Below, piece by piece: positions 24,736-31,951 of a stretch of DNA of 35,033 bases; the stretch's first letter is position 1, and every line of letters starts with the position of its first letter. A program made the translations under genes and the position numbers. The notes beneath the pieces are model-generated. The model was not told where the DNA came from and did no database searches. It saw nothing but the letters and a program-made list of their open reading frames with translations. The stretch lies in the NCBI GenBank assembly GCA_015061315.1, contig SUWV01000025.1, positions 1-35,033 on the forward strand, in the 5' to 3' direction. Origin of the DNA: Lentimicrobiaceae bacterium (GTDB lineage: Bacteria; Bacteroidota; Bacteroidia; Bacteroidales; F082).

Positions 24736-26568
24736 TTAATTAAATGATTGTAAATCAGTCAATCTTTTATAAACTCCATTCTTTGCGATAAGTTCATCGT
24801 GCTTACCTTTTTCCACGATATTACCCTTTGCCAAAACAATGATCTCATCGGCATCTTGAATCGTAGAAAGACGGTGAGCGATAACGACTGACGTCCTGTT
24901 ACTCATCACTTTAGAAAGAGCATCTTGCACCAATTTTTCTGATTCTGTATCTAAAGAAGAGGTCGCTTCGTCGAGGATTAAAATCGGAGGATTCTTCAGA
25001 ACAGCGCGAGCAATACTCAACCTTTGTCGTTGACCACCAGAGAGATTCATTCCACGGTCGCCGATATATGTGTCGTAACCATTTTCAAGATTCATGATAA
25101 AGTCGTGAGCGTTAGCCACTTTAGCGGCTTCTATAACATCTTCGCGACTTGCGTTCTCCATACCGAATGCGATATTGTTATGAACTGTATCATTAAACAA
25201 AATACTCTCCTGACTAACGATTCCCATCAAACCGCGTAAGTCATTGATTTTACAGTCTCTAATATCAACGCCATCTACTGTTATCGAGCCTTCGCAAACA
25301 TCGTAGAAACGAGGCAACAAGTCCACCATTGTCGATTTTCCGCCACCGCTCTCCCCTACCAATGCTATCATCTTGCCTTTTTCAATAGTAAGGTTAATAT
25401 TTTTTAAGACATCGTCTTTGCCATAACGGAAAGTAACATCGTTATATTTGATAGAATCTTTAAATTCATTTATAGATAAAGCGTTTTCTTTCTGCATTAT
25501 AACTTCATCAGCGTCAAGAATTTCAAAAACGCGTTCCGCCGATGCCATACCTTTTTGCAAGTTATAAAATCCGTGTGAGAACGATTTTGCCGGAGGGATT
25601 ATTTGTGAGAAAACAACGATATAGGCGATAAAGTTAGCCGCTGTGATTGTTGTGTCGCCAGATAAAATCAAAGTCGAGCCGAACCAAAGCACAACGGAAA
25701 TGACTATAGCAGAGAGCAATTCGCTCATAGGAGAACTGAGATCTCTTTTTCGGTGAACGAATCTTAACAATTTGGAATAAGCTTCGTTCTGTTCTTCAAA
25801 CTTCTCGTTAGTATAATTTATCGCATTGAAAGCCTTGATGATACGTAAGCCAGAAATCGTTTCTTCAATATTAGCGATTATATTTGCGAGACGAGTCTGA
25901 CCTTCTTTTGAATCTTTCTTCAACGACTTACCAATTTTTCCTATGATGACACCACCAATTGGTAATACACAGAGAACGAATAAAGTAAGTTGCCAACTAA
26001 CGCCCAACATATAAGCGAAATAAGCAATTATCGTAATCGGAGATTTGATAAATACATCTAAATAATTCATTATAGAGACTTCAATCTCTTGTAAATCAGT
26101 AGTTATTCTTGCGATAATATCGCCTTTTTTATGCTTGCTATAAAACGACAATGGAAGTACCAGAATCTTGTTATAGACCGCCGCACGGAAATCCTTTATC
26201 GAATTGACTCTCACCGAAGCCATATAGAAACTCGCCATGTAAGTTGTTAAGTTTCTGAGGAAAAAGGCGAATACCAAAAGTCCGCAGATAAATATCAATG
26301 CCGTCGATTGACCTTTAGCGACGATTATCGTGCTGATATAATAATTCATCGTTTCGATAAGGACGTCGGAACTCAAAGAAAATTCAGGTTTGACAGTAAT
26401 CAAATTGTTCGGGTTAAACAAGATATTCAGAAACGGAACCACCATCGAGAACGAGAACAATGAGAATATCGTTGAAAGAATGACGAACAATACATTCAAC
26501 GCCACACTTCCCCAATAAGGTTTCACAAATCCGAGCACTCTATTAAACTTACTGATTTTCATCTCCAT
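24736..26568 (-). CDS. ABC transporter, fused permease/ATPase (MsbA-like exporter)
   Basis: A 610-residue half-transporter with six N-terminal membrane helices (about 20-330) and a C-terminal ATPase domain. The ATPase has Walker A GESGGGKST (about 402-410), signature LSGGQRQR (about 508-515), Walker B ILILDEATSSLD (about 526-537) and an H-loop in VIAHRLST. This arrangement is that of homodimeric exporters of lipids, drugs or hydrophobic molecules. MsbA-type lipid A flipping is the default guess. However, it is the first gene of an operon with a steroid 5-alpha-reductase homologue, so export of a steroid or bile acid product, or of a lipid, is also possible. A hairpin terminator lies just upstream. 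Confidence 0.9.
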   Translation of the reverse strand: MEMKISKFNRVLGFVKPYWGSVALNVLFVILSTIFSLFSFSMVVPFLNILFNPNNLITVKPEFSLSSDVLIETMNYYISTIIVAKGQSTALIFICGLLVFAFFLRNLTTYMASFYMASVRVNSIKDFRAAVYNKILVLPLSFYSKHKKGDIIARITTDLQEIEVSIMNYLDVFIKSPITIIAYFAYMLGVSWQLTLFVLCVLPIGGVIIGKIGKSLKKDSKEGQTRLANIIANIEETISGLRIIKAFNAINYTNEKFEEQNEAYSKLLRFVHRKRDLSSPMSELLSAIVISVVLWFGSTLILSGDTTITAANFIAYIVVFSQIIPPAKSFSHGFYNLQKGMASAERVFEILDADEVIMQKENALSINEFKDSIKYNDVTFRYGKDDVLKNINLTIEKGKMIALVGESGGGKSTMVDLLPRFYDVCEGSITVDGVDIRDCKINDLRGLMGIVSQESILFNDTVHNNIAFGMENASREDVIEAAKVANAHDFIMNLENGYDTYIGDRGMNLSGGQRQRLSIARAVLKNPPILILDEATSSLDTESEKLVQDALSKVMSNRTSVVIAHRLSTIQDADEIIVLAKGNIVEKGKHDELIAKNGVYKRLTDLQSFN

Positions 26569-26574
26569 AAATTT

Positions 26575-26599
26575 AAAAAGGGGAATTATAAAATCCCCC
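26575..26599 (-). terminator. terminator or attenuator between purB and the ABC operon
   Basis: On the minus strand GGGGATTT pairs with AATTCCCC around a short loop and is followed by TTTTT. It lies 7 bases before the ABC transporter start codon and about 20 bases past the purB stop. No TAnnTTTG box lies between it and the ABC gene. Confidence 0.65.
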
Positions 26600-26621
26600 T
26601 ATAATGTTAAAATAACTTAAG

Positions 26622-27971
26622 TTAAAAACTATATCCTGTATAATTTTCAGGTGTAATGACGTGCATCTCTGCTTTAACCTCATCGCTAACAGGCAACTCG
26701 TCGATGAATTTGTCGATAGATTCGCGAGTGACTTTTTCGTTAGTACGTGTCAAACCTTTCAACAATTCGTAAGCGCCTTCAACTTCCTCACGACGAAGGA
26801 TTGTCTGGATAGCTTCTGCCACGACAGCGTAGTTGTTAAGAAGGTCAGCACTAAGTTTTTCTTCATTAAGTATAAGTTTATCAAGACCTTTCAGTAATGA
26901 AGAAATCGCTATCATAGTGTGAGCCAAAGGCACGCCCACGTTTCTTGTCACAGTAGAATCAGTCAAATCTCTTTGCATACGACTGATAGGAAGTTTCGCG
27001 CTGAGATGTTCAAAGATAGCGTTTGCGAGACCGAGGTTACCTTCAGCATTTTCAAAATCAATAGGATTGACTTTATGAGGCATTGCAGAAGAACCTACTT
27101 CGCCAGCTTTGATCTTTTGTTTGAAATATTCCATCGAGACATATTGCCACACGTCACGAGCGAGGTCGATGAGAATTGTGTTGATACGTTTCACAGCATC
27201 GAAATATGCAGCCATGAAATCATAATGTTCAATCTGTGTAGTAGTTTGAAGTCTCGTAAGACCTAAATTATTGTTGATGTATTTGTTAGCGAAGTTTTTC
27301 CATTCAATCTGAGGATAAGCTATTTTATGAGCATTCATGTTACCTGTAGCACCGCCGAACTTAGCACAGAAAGGAATGTTTTTTAAATTGTTGATTTGGT
27401 TGTCGATACGTTCAACGAAGACATAAATCTCTTTACCTAAGTGAGTCGGACTTGCAGGCTGTCCGTGAGTATGAGCCAACATCGGAACATCTTTCCATTC
27501 TTCAGCCATCGCAAAGAGTTTATCTCTAAGTTCTTGCATTGCAGGAAGGTAAATATTAGCGTTAGCATCTCTCAATGTCAATGGAACTGCTACATTATTA
27601 ATATCTTGTGATGTCAAGCCAAAGTGAATGAACTCTTTAAATCTTTTAAGGTCGAGTTCATCGAAGCGACGTTTAAGGAAATATTCCACAGCCTTAACGT
27701 CGTGGTTTGTAACCTTTTCTATATCTTTGATTTCCTGAGCGTTTTCCACTGTGAAGTTTTCGTAGAAAGAACGTAATGTCGGGAAATATTTATGATCGAA
27801 GTCGGCGAGTTGAGGAAGAGGAAGTTCGCAGAGAGCGATAAAATATTCAACCTCTACTTTTACGCGATAGCGAATCAAGGCAAATTCTGAAAAATATTCG
27901 TCAAGACCAGCAGACTTTGAACGGTATCTGCCATCAACCGGTGAAATTGCTGTAAGTGAATTTAATGTCAT
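26622..27971 (-). CDS. purB: adenylosuccinate lyase
   Basis: Catalyses two fumarate-releasing steps in purine synthesis (SAICAR to AICAR, and adenylosuccinate to AMP) in the cytosol. The 449-residue protein belongs to the fumarase/aspartase superfamily. It shows AHTHGQPASPT (catalytic H169 region), TSQDINN (120-126), and the mobile signature loop GSSAMPHKVNPIDFENAEGN (293-312) with S294/S295. Length matches the E. coli-type enzyme. A TACCTTTG box lies 24 bases before the ATG. The next gene downstream is the ABC transporter of the steroid-type operon, separated by a hairpin. Confidence 0.96.
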   Translation of the reverse strand: MTLNSLTAISPVDGRYRSKSAGLDEYFSEFALIRYRVKVEVEYFIALCELPLPQLADFDHKYFPTLRSFYENFTVENAQEIKDIEKVTNHDVKAVEYFLKRRFDELDLKRFKEFIHFGLTSQDINNVAVPLTLRDANANIYLPAMQELRDKLFAMAEEWKDVPMLAHTHGQPASPTHLGKEIYVFVERIDNQINNLKNIPFCAKFGGATGNMNAHKIAYPQIEWKNFANKYINNNLGLTRLQTTTQIEHYDFMAAYFDAVKRINTILIDLARDVWQYVSMEYFKQKIKAGEVGSSAMPHKVNPIDFENAEGNLGLANAIFEHLSAKLPISRMQRDLTDSTVTRNVGVPLAHTMIAISSLLKGLDKLILNEEKLSADLLNNYAVVAEAIQTILRREEVEGAYELLKGLTRTNEKVTRESIDKFIDELPVSDEVKAEMHVITPENYTGYSF

Positions 27972-27994
27972 AACTCATTAATTAATGTGAAACG

Positions 27995-28002
27995 CAAAGG
28001 TA
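27995..28002 (-). promoter_or_regulatory. -7 box TACCTTTG of purB
   Basis: Exact TAnnTTTG match on the minus strand, 24 bases before the start codon. Confidence 0.6.
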
Positions 28003-28065
28003 AGAAATTACTTTGAACTTTGAACTAAGAACGTTGAACTTTTTTTGACTACTAACTCTAACTTA

Positions 28066-28091
28066 ATAACTCATTGACTTATTGACTTATT
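28066..28091. repeat. 8-base TTATTGAC tandem repeat at the lipocalin gene 3' end
   Basis: CATTGACT, TATTGACT, TATTGACA on the plus strand. It overlaps the last codons and stop of the minus-strand lipocalin-like gene (stop 28079-28081). Same unit family as 10101-10136. Confidence 0.75.
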
Positions 28092-28510
28092 GACATACTA
28101 AACAAGCTTATTTCCTTAGCATTCATATCAATATCAGAAAGAAGTTTTTCTATCACTTCATGACGGACGACAGATTTTCTCGAATATATTGCGAGATATT
28201 TTAATTTATCATCTGCCACGATTATAATTTCGTTTTTCTTATCTAACGTTAAGACTTTCAATTTTTTTCTGAAGAAAAAATATTTTAATACTATATCGAC
28301 ACCTTTATCATTCACTATTAATCTCATTGATAATTTCTTCAAGACTTTAGTTCTATCTTCATGTATTCCAACAAAAAGCAAATCGAGGCATTTTTCACAA
28401 CTTATTGATAAATACACAAATACTTCTAAAAACTTCATTTCAAAGCCACTATTGGTATGTGCAATTCTATACCATTTCCCTGTCAATTGGGAATTAACAA
28501 TTGATTTCAT
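28079..28510 (-). CDS. small lipocalin-like protein (Blc type), no signal peptide seen
   Basis: The 143-residue protein has two lipocalin hallmarks at the right spacing. The first is LTGKWYRIAH (9-18), the G-x-W motif of the first strand. The second is YLAIYSRKSV followed by an amphipathic helix (about 106-125), like the YLWILSR segment of bacterial Blc. Between them lie alternating hydrophobic strands. Lipocalins bind small hydrophobic ligands such as fatty acids. Unlike E. coli Blc there is no lipoprotein signal; the start MKSIVNSQLTG leads straight into the first strand, so it may be cytosolic. The last residues (SISQ-stop) come from a TTATTGAC repeat. The gene stands alone behind a good promoter. 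Confidence 0.68.
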   Translation of the reverse strand: MKSIVNSQLTGKWYRIAHTNSGFEMKFLEVFVYLSISCEKCLDLLFVGIHEDRTKVLKKLSMRLIVNDKGVDIVLKYFFFRKKLKVLTLDKKNEIIIVADDKLKYLAIYSRKSVVRHEVIEKLLSDIDMNAKEISLFSMSISQ

Positions 28511-28879
28511 GATTACATAAATTATAGGTTAATGAATATATGAACAAACTTTATCCCGCGGAGATAATAGAATTCAAATAAATAAAACTGATGATTTTTA
28601 CCGAAGAAGATTTACTTCCGTATGTGCTGCAAAAGTACAAAAATCAAAATGGGAAAGTCAAGCGTTTTTTCAATTATTTTTCACTTTTTAAGTTTTTTTA
28701 ACATTATCGGACTAAAAATTAACATTATCTCTTAATTACTATTAACATCTATAAAAAGTGTATTAAAGTTGACAAAAAGATTTACGACTGTATATGTTTT
28801 ATTGATTATTTTTCTTATTTTCGCAGATTACAAATTCGATTTTTAAAAAGTTAATTTTTAATCATAAAAACATAATATC
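28511..28879. promoter_or_regulatory. divergent intergenic region between lipocalin-like gene and lpd
   Basis: No gene seen. On the minus strand a TACTTTTG box (28630-28637) with TTG 21 bases upstream (28659-28661) fits a full Bacteroidota promoter for the lipocalin-like gene, with a leader of about 115 bases. On the plus strand the best lpd candidate is TATTTTCG (28816-28823), one mismatch from TAnnTTTG, about 56 bases before the ATG. Confidence 0.6.
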
Positions 28880-30271
28880 ATGAATTACGACGTTATAGTA
28901 ATAGGCAGTGGACCTGGAGGTTACGTAGCTGCCATCAGAGCATCACAATTAGGTAAGAAAGTTGCTGTTGTTGAGAAATCAGAAATCGGCGGTACATGTT
29001 TGAACTGGGGCTGTATTCCAACGAAAGCTCTTTTGAAAAGCGCTCAAGTTTATACATATATGAAACACGCTGAGAATTATGGTATCAGCGTTGAAGGTGA
29101 AGTGAAAGCCGACATGGAAGCAGTGGTACGTCGCAGCCGTGGCGTAGCAGAAGGCATGAGCAAAGGCGTTCAATACCTCTTTAAGAAAAATAACGTAGAA
29201 CTTATCGCTGGTCTCGGTTCATTGACAGCCGACAAGAAAGTGAAAGTCGTTGACGCAGAAGGCAATGAAAACATTTACGAAGCAGAACACATCATATTAG
29301 CGACAGGTTGCAGAGTACGTCAGTTGCCAGCTCTTCCTATCGACGGAGAAAGAATCATCAGCTATCGTCAGGCTTTGGTTTTGGACAAATTACCAGAGAC
29401 AATGCTCGTTGTAGGTTCAGGCGCAATAGGTTCAGAGTTCGCTTTCTTCTTCACATCAATGGGCGTGAAAATCACTTTGGTAGAGTTCATGCCTAACATC
29501 TTACCAGTTGAAGATGAAGAAGTTTCTAAACAAGTGGAACGTTGCTTCAAGAAGTTGAAGATGACTGTTATGACAGAATCGTCAGTTACAAATGTCGATA
29601 CAACAGGTGAGAAATGCATCTGTACAATCGAGACTAAGAAAGGCACTAAAGTCGTTGAAGCTGACATAGTTTTATCGGCAGTCGGCGTTCAGACCAACCT
29701 CGAAAACTTAGGTCTTGAAGAACTCGGCATCGCTACAGAAAGAGGCAAAGTGATTGTTGATGATTATTACAAGACAAATGTTGAAGGCGTTTATGCTATC
29801 GGCGACATCGTCCACGGACCAGCATTGGCACACAAAGCATCACACGAAGCCATCATCTGCGTAGAGAAATTCTGCGGCTTGAATCCAGAAAAATTGAATT
29901 ACAACAACATTCCAGGTTGTACATACATCACTCCAGAAGTAGCTTCAGTTGGTTTGACAGAAGCAAAAGCTATCGCTGCAGGTTATGAAGTGAAGGTCGG
30001 CAAGTTCCCATTCACAGCATCAGGAAAAGCATCAGCAGCAGGCAACAAAGACGGATTCATCAAAGTCGTCTTCAACGCTGCCAACGACGAATGGTTAGGC
30101 TGTCACATGGTTGGCGACAACGTAACAGAAATGGTCGCTACAGCTGTGTTAGGACGTGAGCTAGGAGCTAAAGGCCGCGACATCATCAACACAATCTTCC
30201 CTCACCCAACAATGTCGGAAGCTATGATGGAAGCAGCCGCAGCAGCACACGGCGAAGTGGTACACCTTTAA
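28880..30271 (+). CDS. lpdA: dihydrolipoyl dehydrogenase
   Basis: The E3 flavoenzyme reoxidises dihydrolipoamide in 2-oxoacid dehydrogenase or glycine cleavage complexes. The 463-residue protein has an FAD-binding GSGPGGYVAA (9-18), the redox disulfide GGTCLNWGC (C40 and C45) and an NAD-binding GSGAIGSEFAFFF (about 178-190). The FAD motif VYAIGDIVHGPALAHKA and the dimer-interface HPTMSEAMMEA, carrying the His and Glu of the active site, follow. No partner E1/E2 genes are in the window. It starts a plus-strand group. A long repeat hairpin follows the stop. Confidence 0.95.
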   Translation: MNYDVIVIGSGPGGYVAAIRASQLGKKVAVVEKSEIGGTCLNWGCIPTKALLKSAQVYTYMKHAENYGISVEGEVKADMEAVVRRSRGVAEGMSKGVQYLFKKNNVELIAGLGSLTADKKVKVVDAEGNENIYEAEHIILATGCRVRQLPALPIDGERIISYRQALVLDKLPETMLVVGSGAIGSEFAFFFTSMGVKITLVEFMPNILPVEDEEVSKQVERCFKKLKMTVMTESSVTNVDTTGEKCICTIETKKGTKVVEADIVLSAVGVQTNLENLGLEELGIATERGKVIVDDYYKTNVEGVYAIGDIVHGPALAHKASHEAIICVEKFCGLNPEKLNYNNIPGCTYITPEVASVGLTEAKAIAAGYEVKVGKFPFTASGKASAAGNKDGFIKVVFNAANDEWLGCHMVGDNVTEMVATAVLGRELGAKGRDIINTIFPHPTMSEAMMEAAAAAHGEVVHL

Positions 30272-30273
30272 TG

Positions 30274-30360
30274 AGACACCGCGTCACTAAGTCACTAAGT
30301 CACCAAGACATCTTCGCTTTTGTAACTTGGCGACTCAGCGACTTGGTGACTTATAGACTT
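30274..30360 (+). repeat. 8-9 base GTCACTAA / GACTTGGT repeat hairpin between lpd and rfbC
   Basis: GTCACTAA units (30283-30307) are followed by inverted GCGACTTGG-type units (30326-30360). They contain a perfect 11-base inverted repeat (30297-30307 with 30342-30352). There is no T run after it, so it may act as an RNA 3' stabiliser or weak terminator rather than a strong one. It resembles 17096-17162 in unit sequence. Confidence 0.75.
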
Positions 30361-30367
30361 AAAAAAG

Positions 30368-30913
30368 ATGGAAATAATTAAAACTTCGATAGAAGGTCTT
30401 TTGATAATAAAGCCAGATGTCTTCAAAGACGAAAGAGGATATTTTTTTGAATCATATAATAAGGAACGTTTTGCGAAAGAAGGACTTATGATGGATTTCG
30501 TTCAAGACAATGAATCAAAGTCGAGCAAAGGAGTCTTGAGGGGATTACATTTTCAGAAGCCGCCTTACGCACAAGGTAAATTAGTGAGAGTGGTTAAAGG
30601 TTCCGTCATGGATGTCGCCGTTGACCTTCGCAAAGATTCGCCAACTTACGGCAAATGGGAATCTGTCGTTCTTACCGAAGAAAACAAGCTACAGTTCTGG
30701 ATTCCAGAAGGTTTCGCTCATGGTTTCGTGACATTGGAAGATAATACCATATTTAATTATAAATGTACAAACGTTTATAATAAAGAATCAGAAGGCAGCA
30801 TTTTATGGAACGACCCTAACATCAATATCGAATGGAATATTGAAAATCCTATTCTATCGGAAAAAGATAAATTGTCTCCATTATTCAAGAATTTTGAAAC
30901 ACCTTTCACATAA
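30368..30913 (+). CDS. rfbC: dTDP-4-dehydrorhamnose 3,5-epimerase
   Basis: The third step of dTDP-L-rhamnose synthesis for surface polysaccharides: double epimerisation of the 4-keto sugar. The 181-residue cupin protein has the family landmarks DERGYFFESY (21-30), QDNESKSSKGVLRGLHFQ (46-63) with catalytic H61, and KLVRVVKG. FWIPEGFAHGF (110-120) and the catalytic tyrosine near NYKCT (Y131) follow. Other rfb genes are not in the window, so it is detached from the usual rfbA-B-C-D cluster. It is followed after 25 bases by the lytic transglycosylase gene. Confidence 0.94.
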   Translation: MEIIKTSIEGLLIIKPDVFKDERGYFFESYNKERFAKEGLMMDFVQDNESKSSKGVLRGLHFQKPPYAQGKLVRVVKGSVMDVAVDLRKDSPTYGKWESVVLTEENKLQFWIPEGFAHGFVTLEDNTIFNYKCTNVYNKESEGSILWNDPNINIEWNIENPILSEKDKLSPLFKNFETPFT

Positions 30914-30938
30914 ACCATAGAAATACAAAATCATATAT

Positions 30939-31949
30939 ATGAAAAAGACAAAGACTCTTTTAATAATCGCAGCGGCATCGCTTGTATTGATGATTATCAT
31001 TACTTTCGTAATGAGTATCGTAGCAATAAGGACAGCCAACAAACGTCCTGTTTCATTAGAACAAATCGTGATACAAAGTCATGACATAGAATTTTGCGAC
31101 GACATATATTTCGCAGGAGAAAGAGTGCCGTTGGAGATGTTCAACATCAGAGAGCGCTACGAAAGAGAGCTTTTGTCGAACACATATTTCCATAGCAACA
31201 CCATGGTCTTGCTAAAGAGATCGAAACGCTGGTTTCCAGTGATTGAACCTATCTTAAAAGAATATGGCATTCCAGAAGACTTTAAATATCTTTGTGTCAT
31301 AGAGAGTTATCTAAGTAATGTCGTTTCCCCTGCAGGTGCAGCTGGCTTCTGGCAGTTCATGAAAAGCACCGCACAGGAATATGATTTGGAAATAAGCAAA
31401 GAAGTAGATATGCGTTATAATGTTGAGTTAGAGACTGAAGCCGCTTGTAAATATTTCATGAAAGCCTACGAACGATTCGGAAGCTGGACGTTGGTAGCGG
31501 CAGCCTATAACGCAGGTTCTGCACGCGTGGCAAAATTCATGAAAGAACAAGGAGCCACATCATATTACGATTTATTAATGGCTGAAGAAACAGAACGTTA
31601 CGTATTCAGAATATTGGCAATAAAAACTATTTTCGAGAATCCTGAGAAATACGGAATCTACGTCAGCAATGAGCTTTCATATCAGCCTTATAAATATTAC
31701 ACCGTAAAGGTTGATAAAGACGTGGATAATTGGGCTGAGTTTGCCAAAGAACATGACATCACTTATAAATTGTTAAAAGTCTTTAACCCTTGGCTAAGAA
31801 GTAACTCATTGAAAGTCAAGAAAGGTAAAGTATATGAGATAAAGATTCCAAAGAAACCTTTCAACATAACTCATGGTCATATCATGAATCTTATCGGCGA
31901 TGAACAATTCTTTGACAACGATTCTTTAGTTGAAGGAGGCGAGATTTAA
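30939..31949 (+). CDS. membrane-anchored lytic transglycosylase (SLT domain)
   Basis: Cleaves peptidoglycan glycan strands with 1,6-anhydro product formation, acting in the periplasm. The 336-residue protein has one N-terminal membrane helix (6-29) and an SLT/goose-lysozyme-type domain (about 95-235). The catalytic E122 lies in CVIESYLSN, followed by SPAGAAGFWQFMKSTAQEY (130-148) and AAAYNAGSARV (about 186-196). The pattern is that of MltD-type enzymes. A short C-terminal region (about 250-320) resembles a single degenerate LysM-like module (YYTVKVDKDVDNWAEFAKEH). The stop is 2 bases before uvrA, so the two are probably cotranscribed. Confidence 0.9.
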   Translation: MKKTKTLLIIAAASLVLMIIITFVMSIVAIRTANKRPVSLEQIVIQSHDIEFCDDIYFAGERVPLEMFNIRERYERELLSNTYFHSNTMVLLKRSKRWFPVIEPILKEYGIPEDFKYLCVIESYLSNVVSPAGAAGFWQFMKSTAQEYDLEISKEVDMRYNVELETEAACKYFMKAYERFGSWTLVAAAYNAGSARVAKFMKEQGATSYYDLLMAEETERYVFRILAIKTIFENPEKYGIYVSNELSYQPYKYYTVKVDKDVDNWAEFAKEHDITYKLLKVFNPWLRSNSLKVKKGKVYEIKIPKKPFNITHGHIMNLIGDEQFFDNDSLVEGGEI

Positions 31950-31951
31950 TC

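Noticed and set aside
28769..28796. TTGACA...TATATG as a sigma70-type promoter for lpd
   Set aside because: Bacteroidota primary sigma factors do not generally use this consensus, and the spacing is 16 with a poor -10; a TAnnTTTG-like box nearer the gene is preferred.
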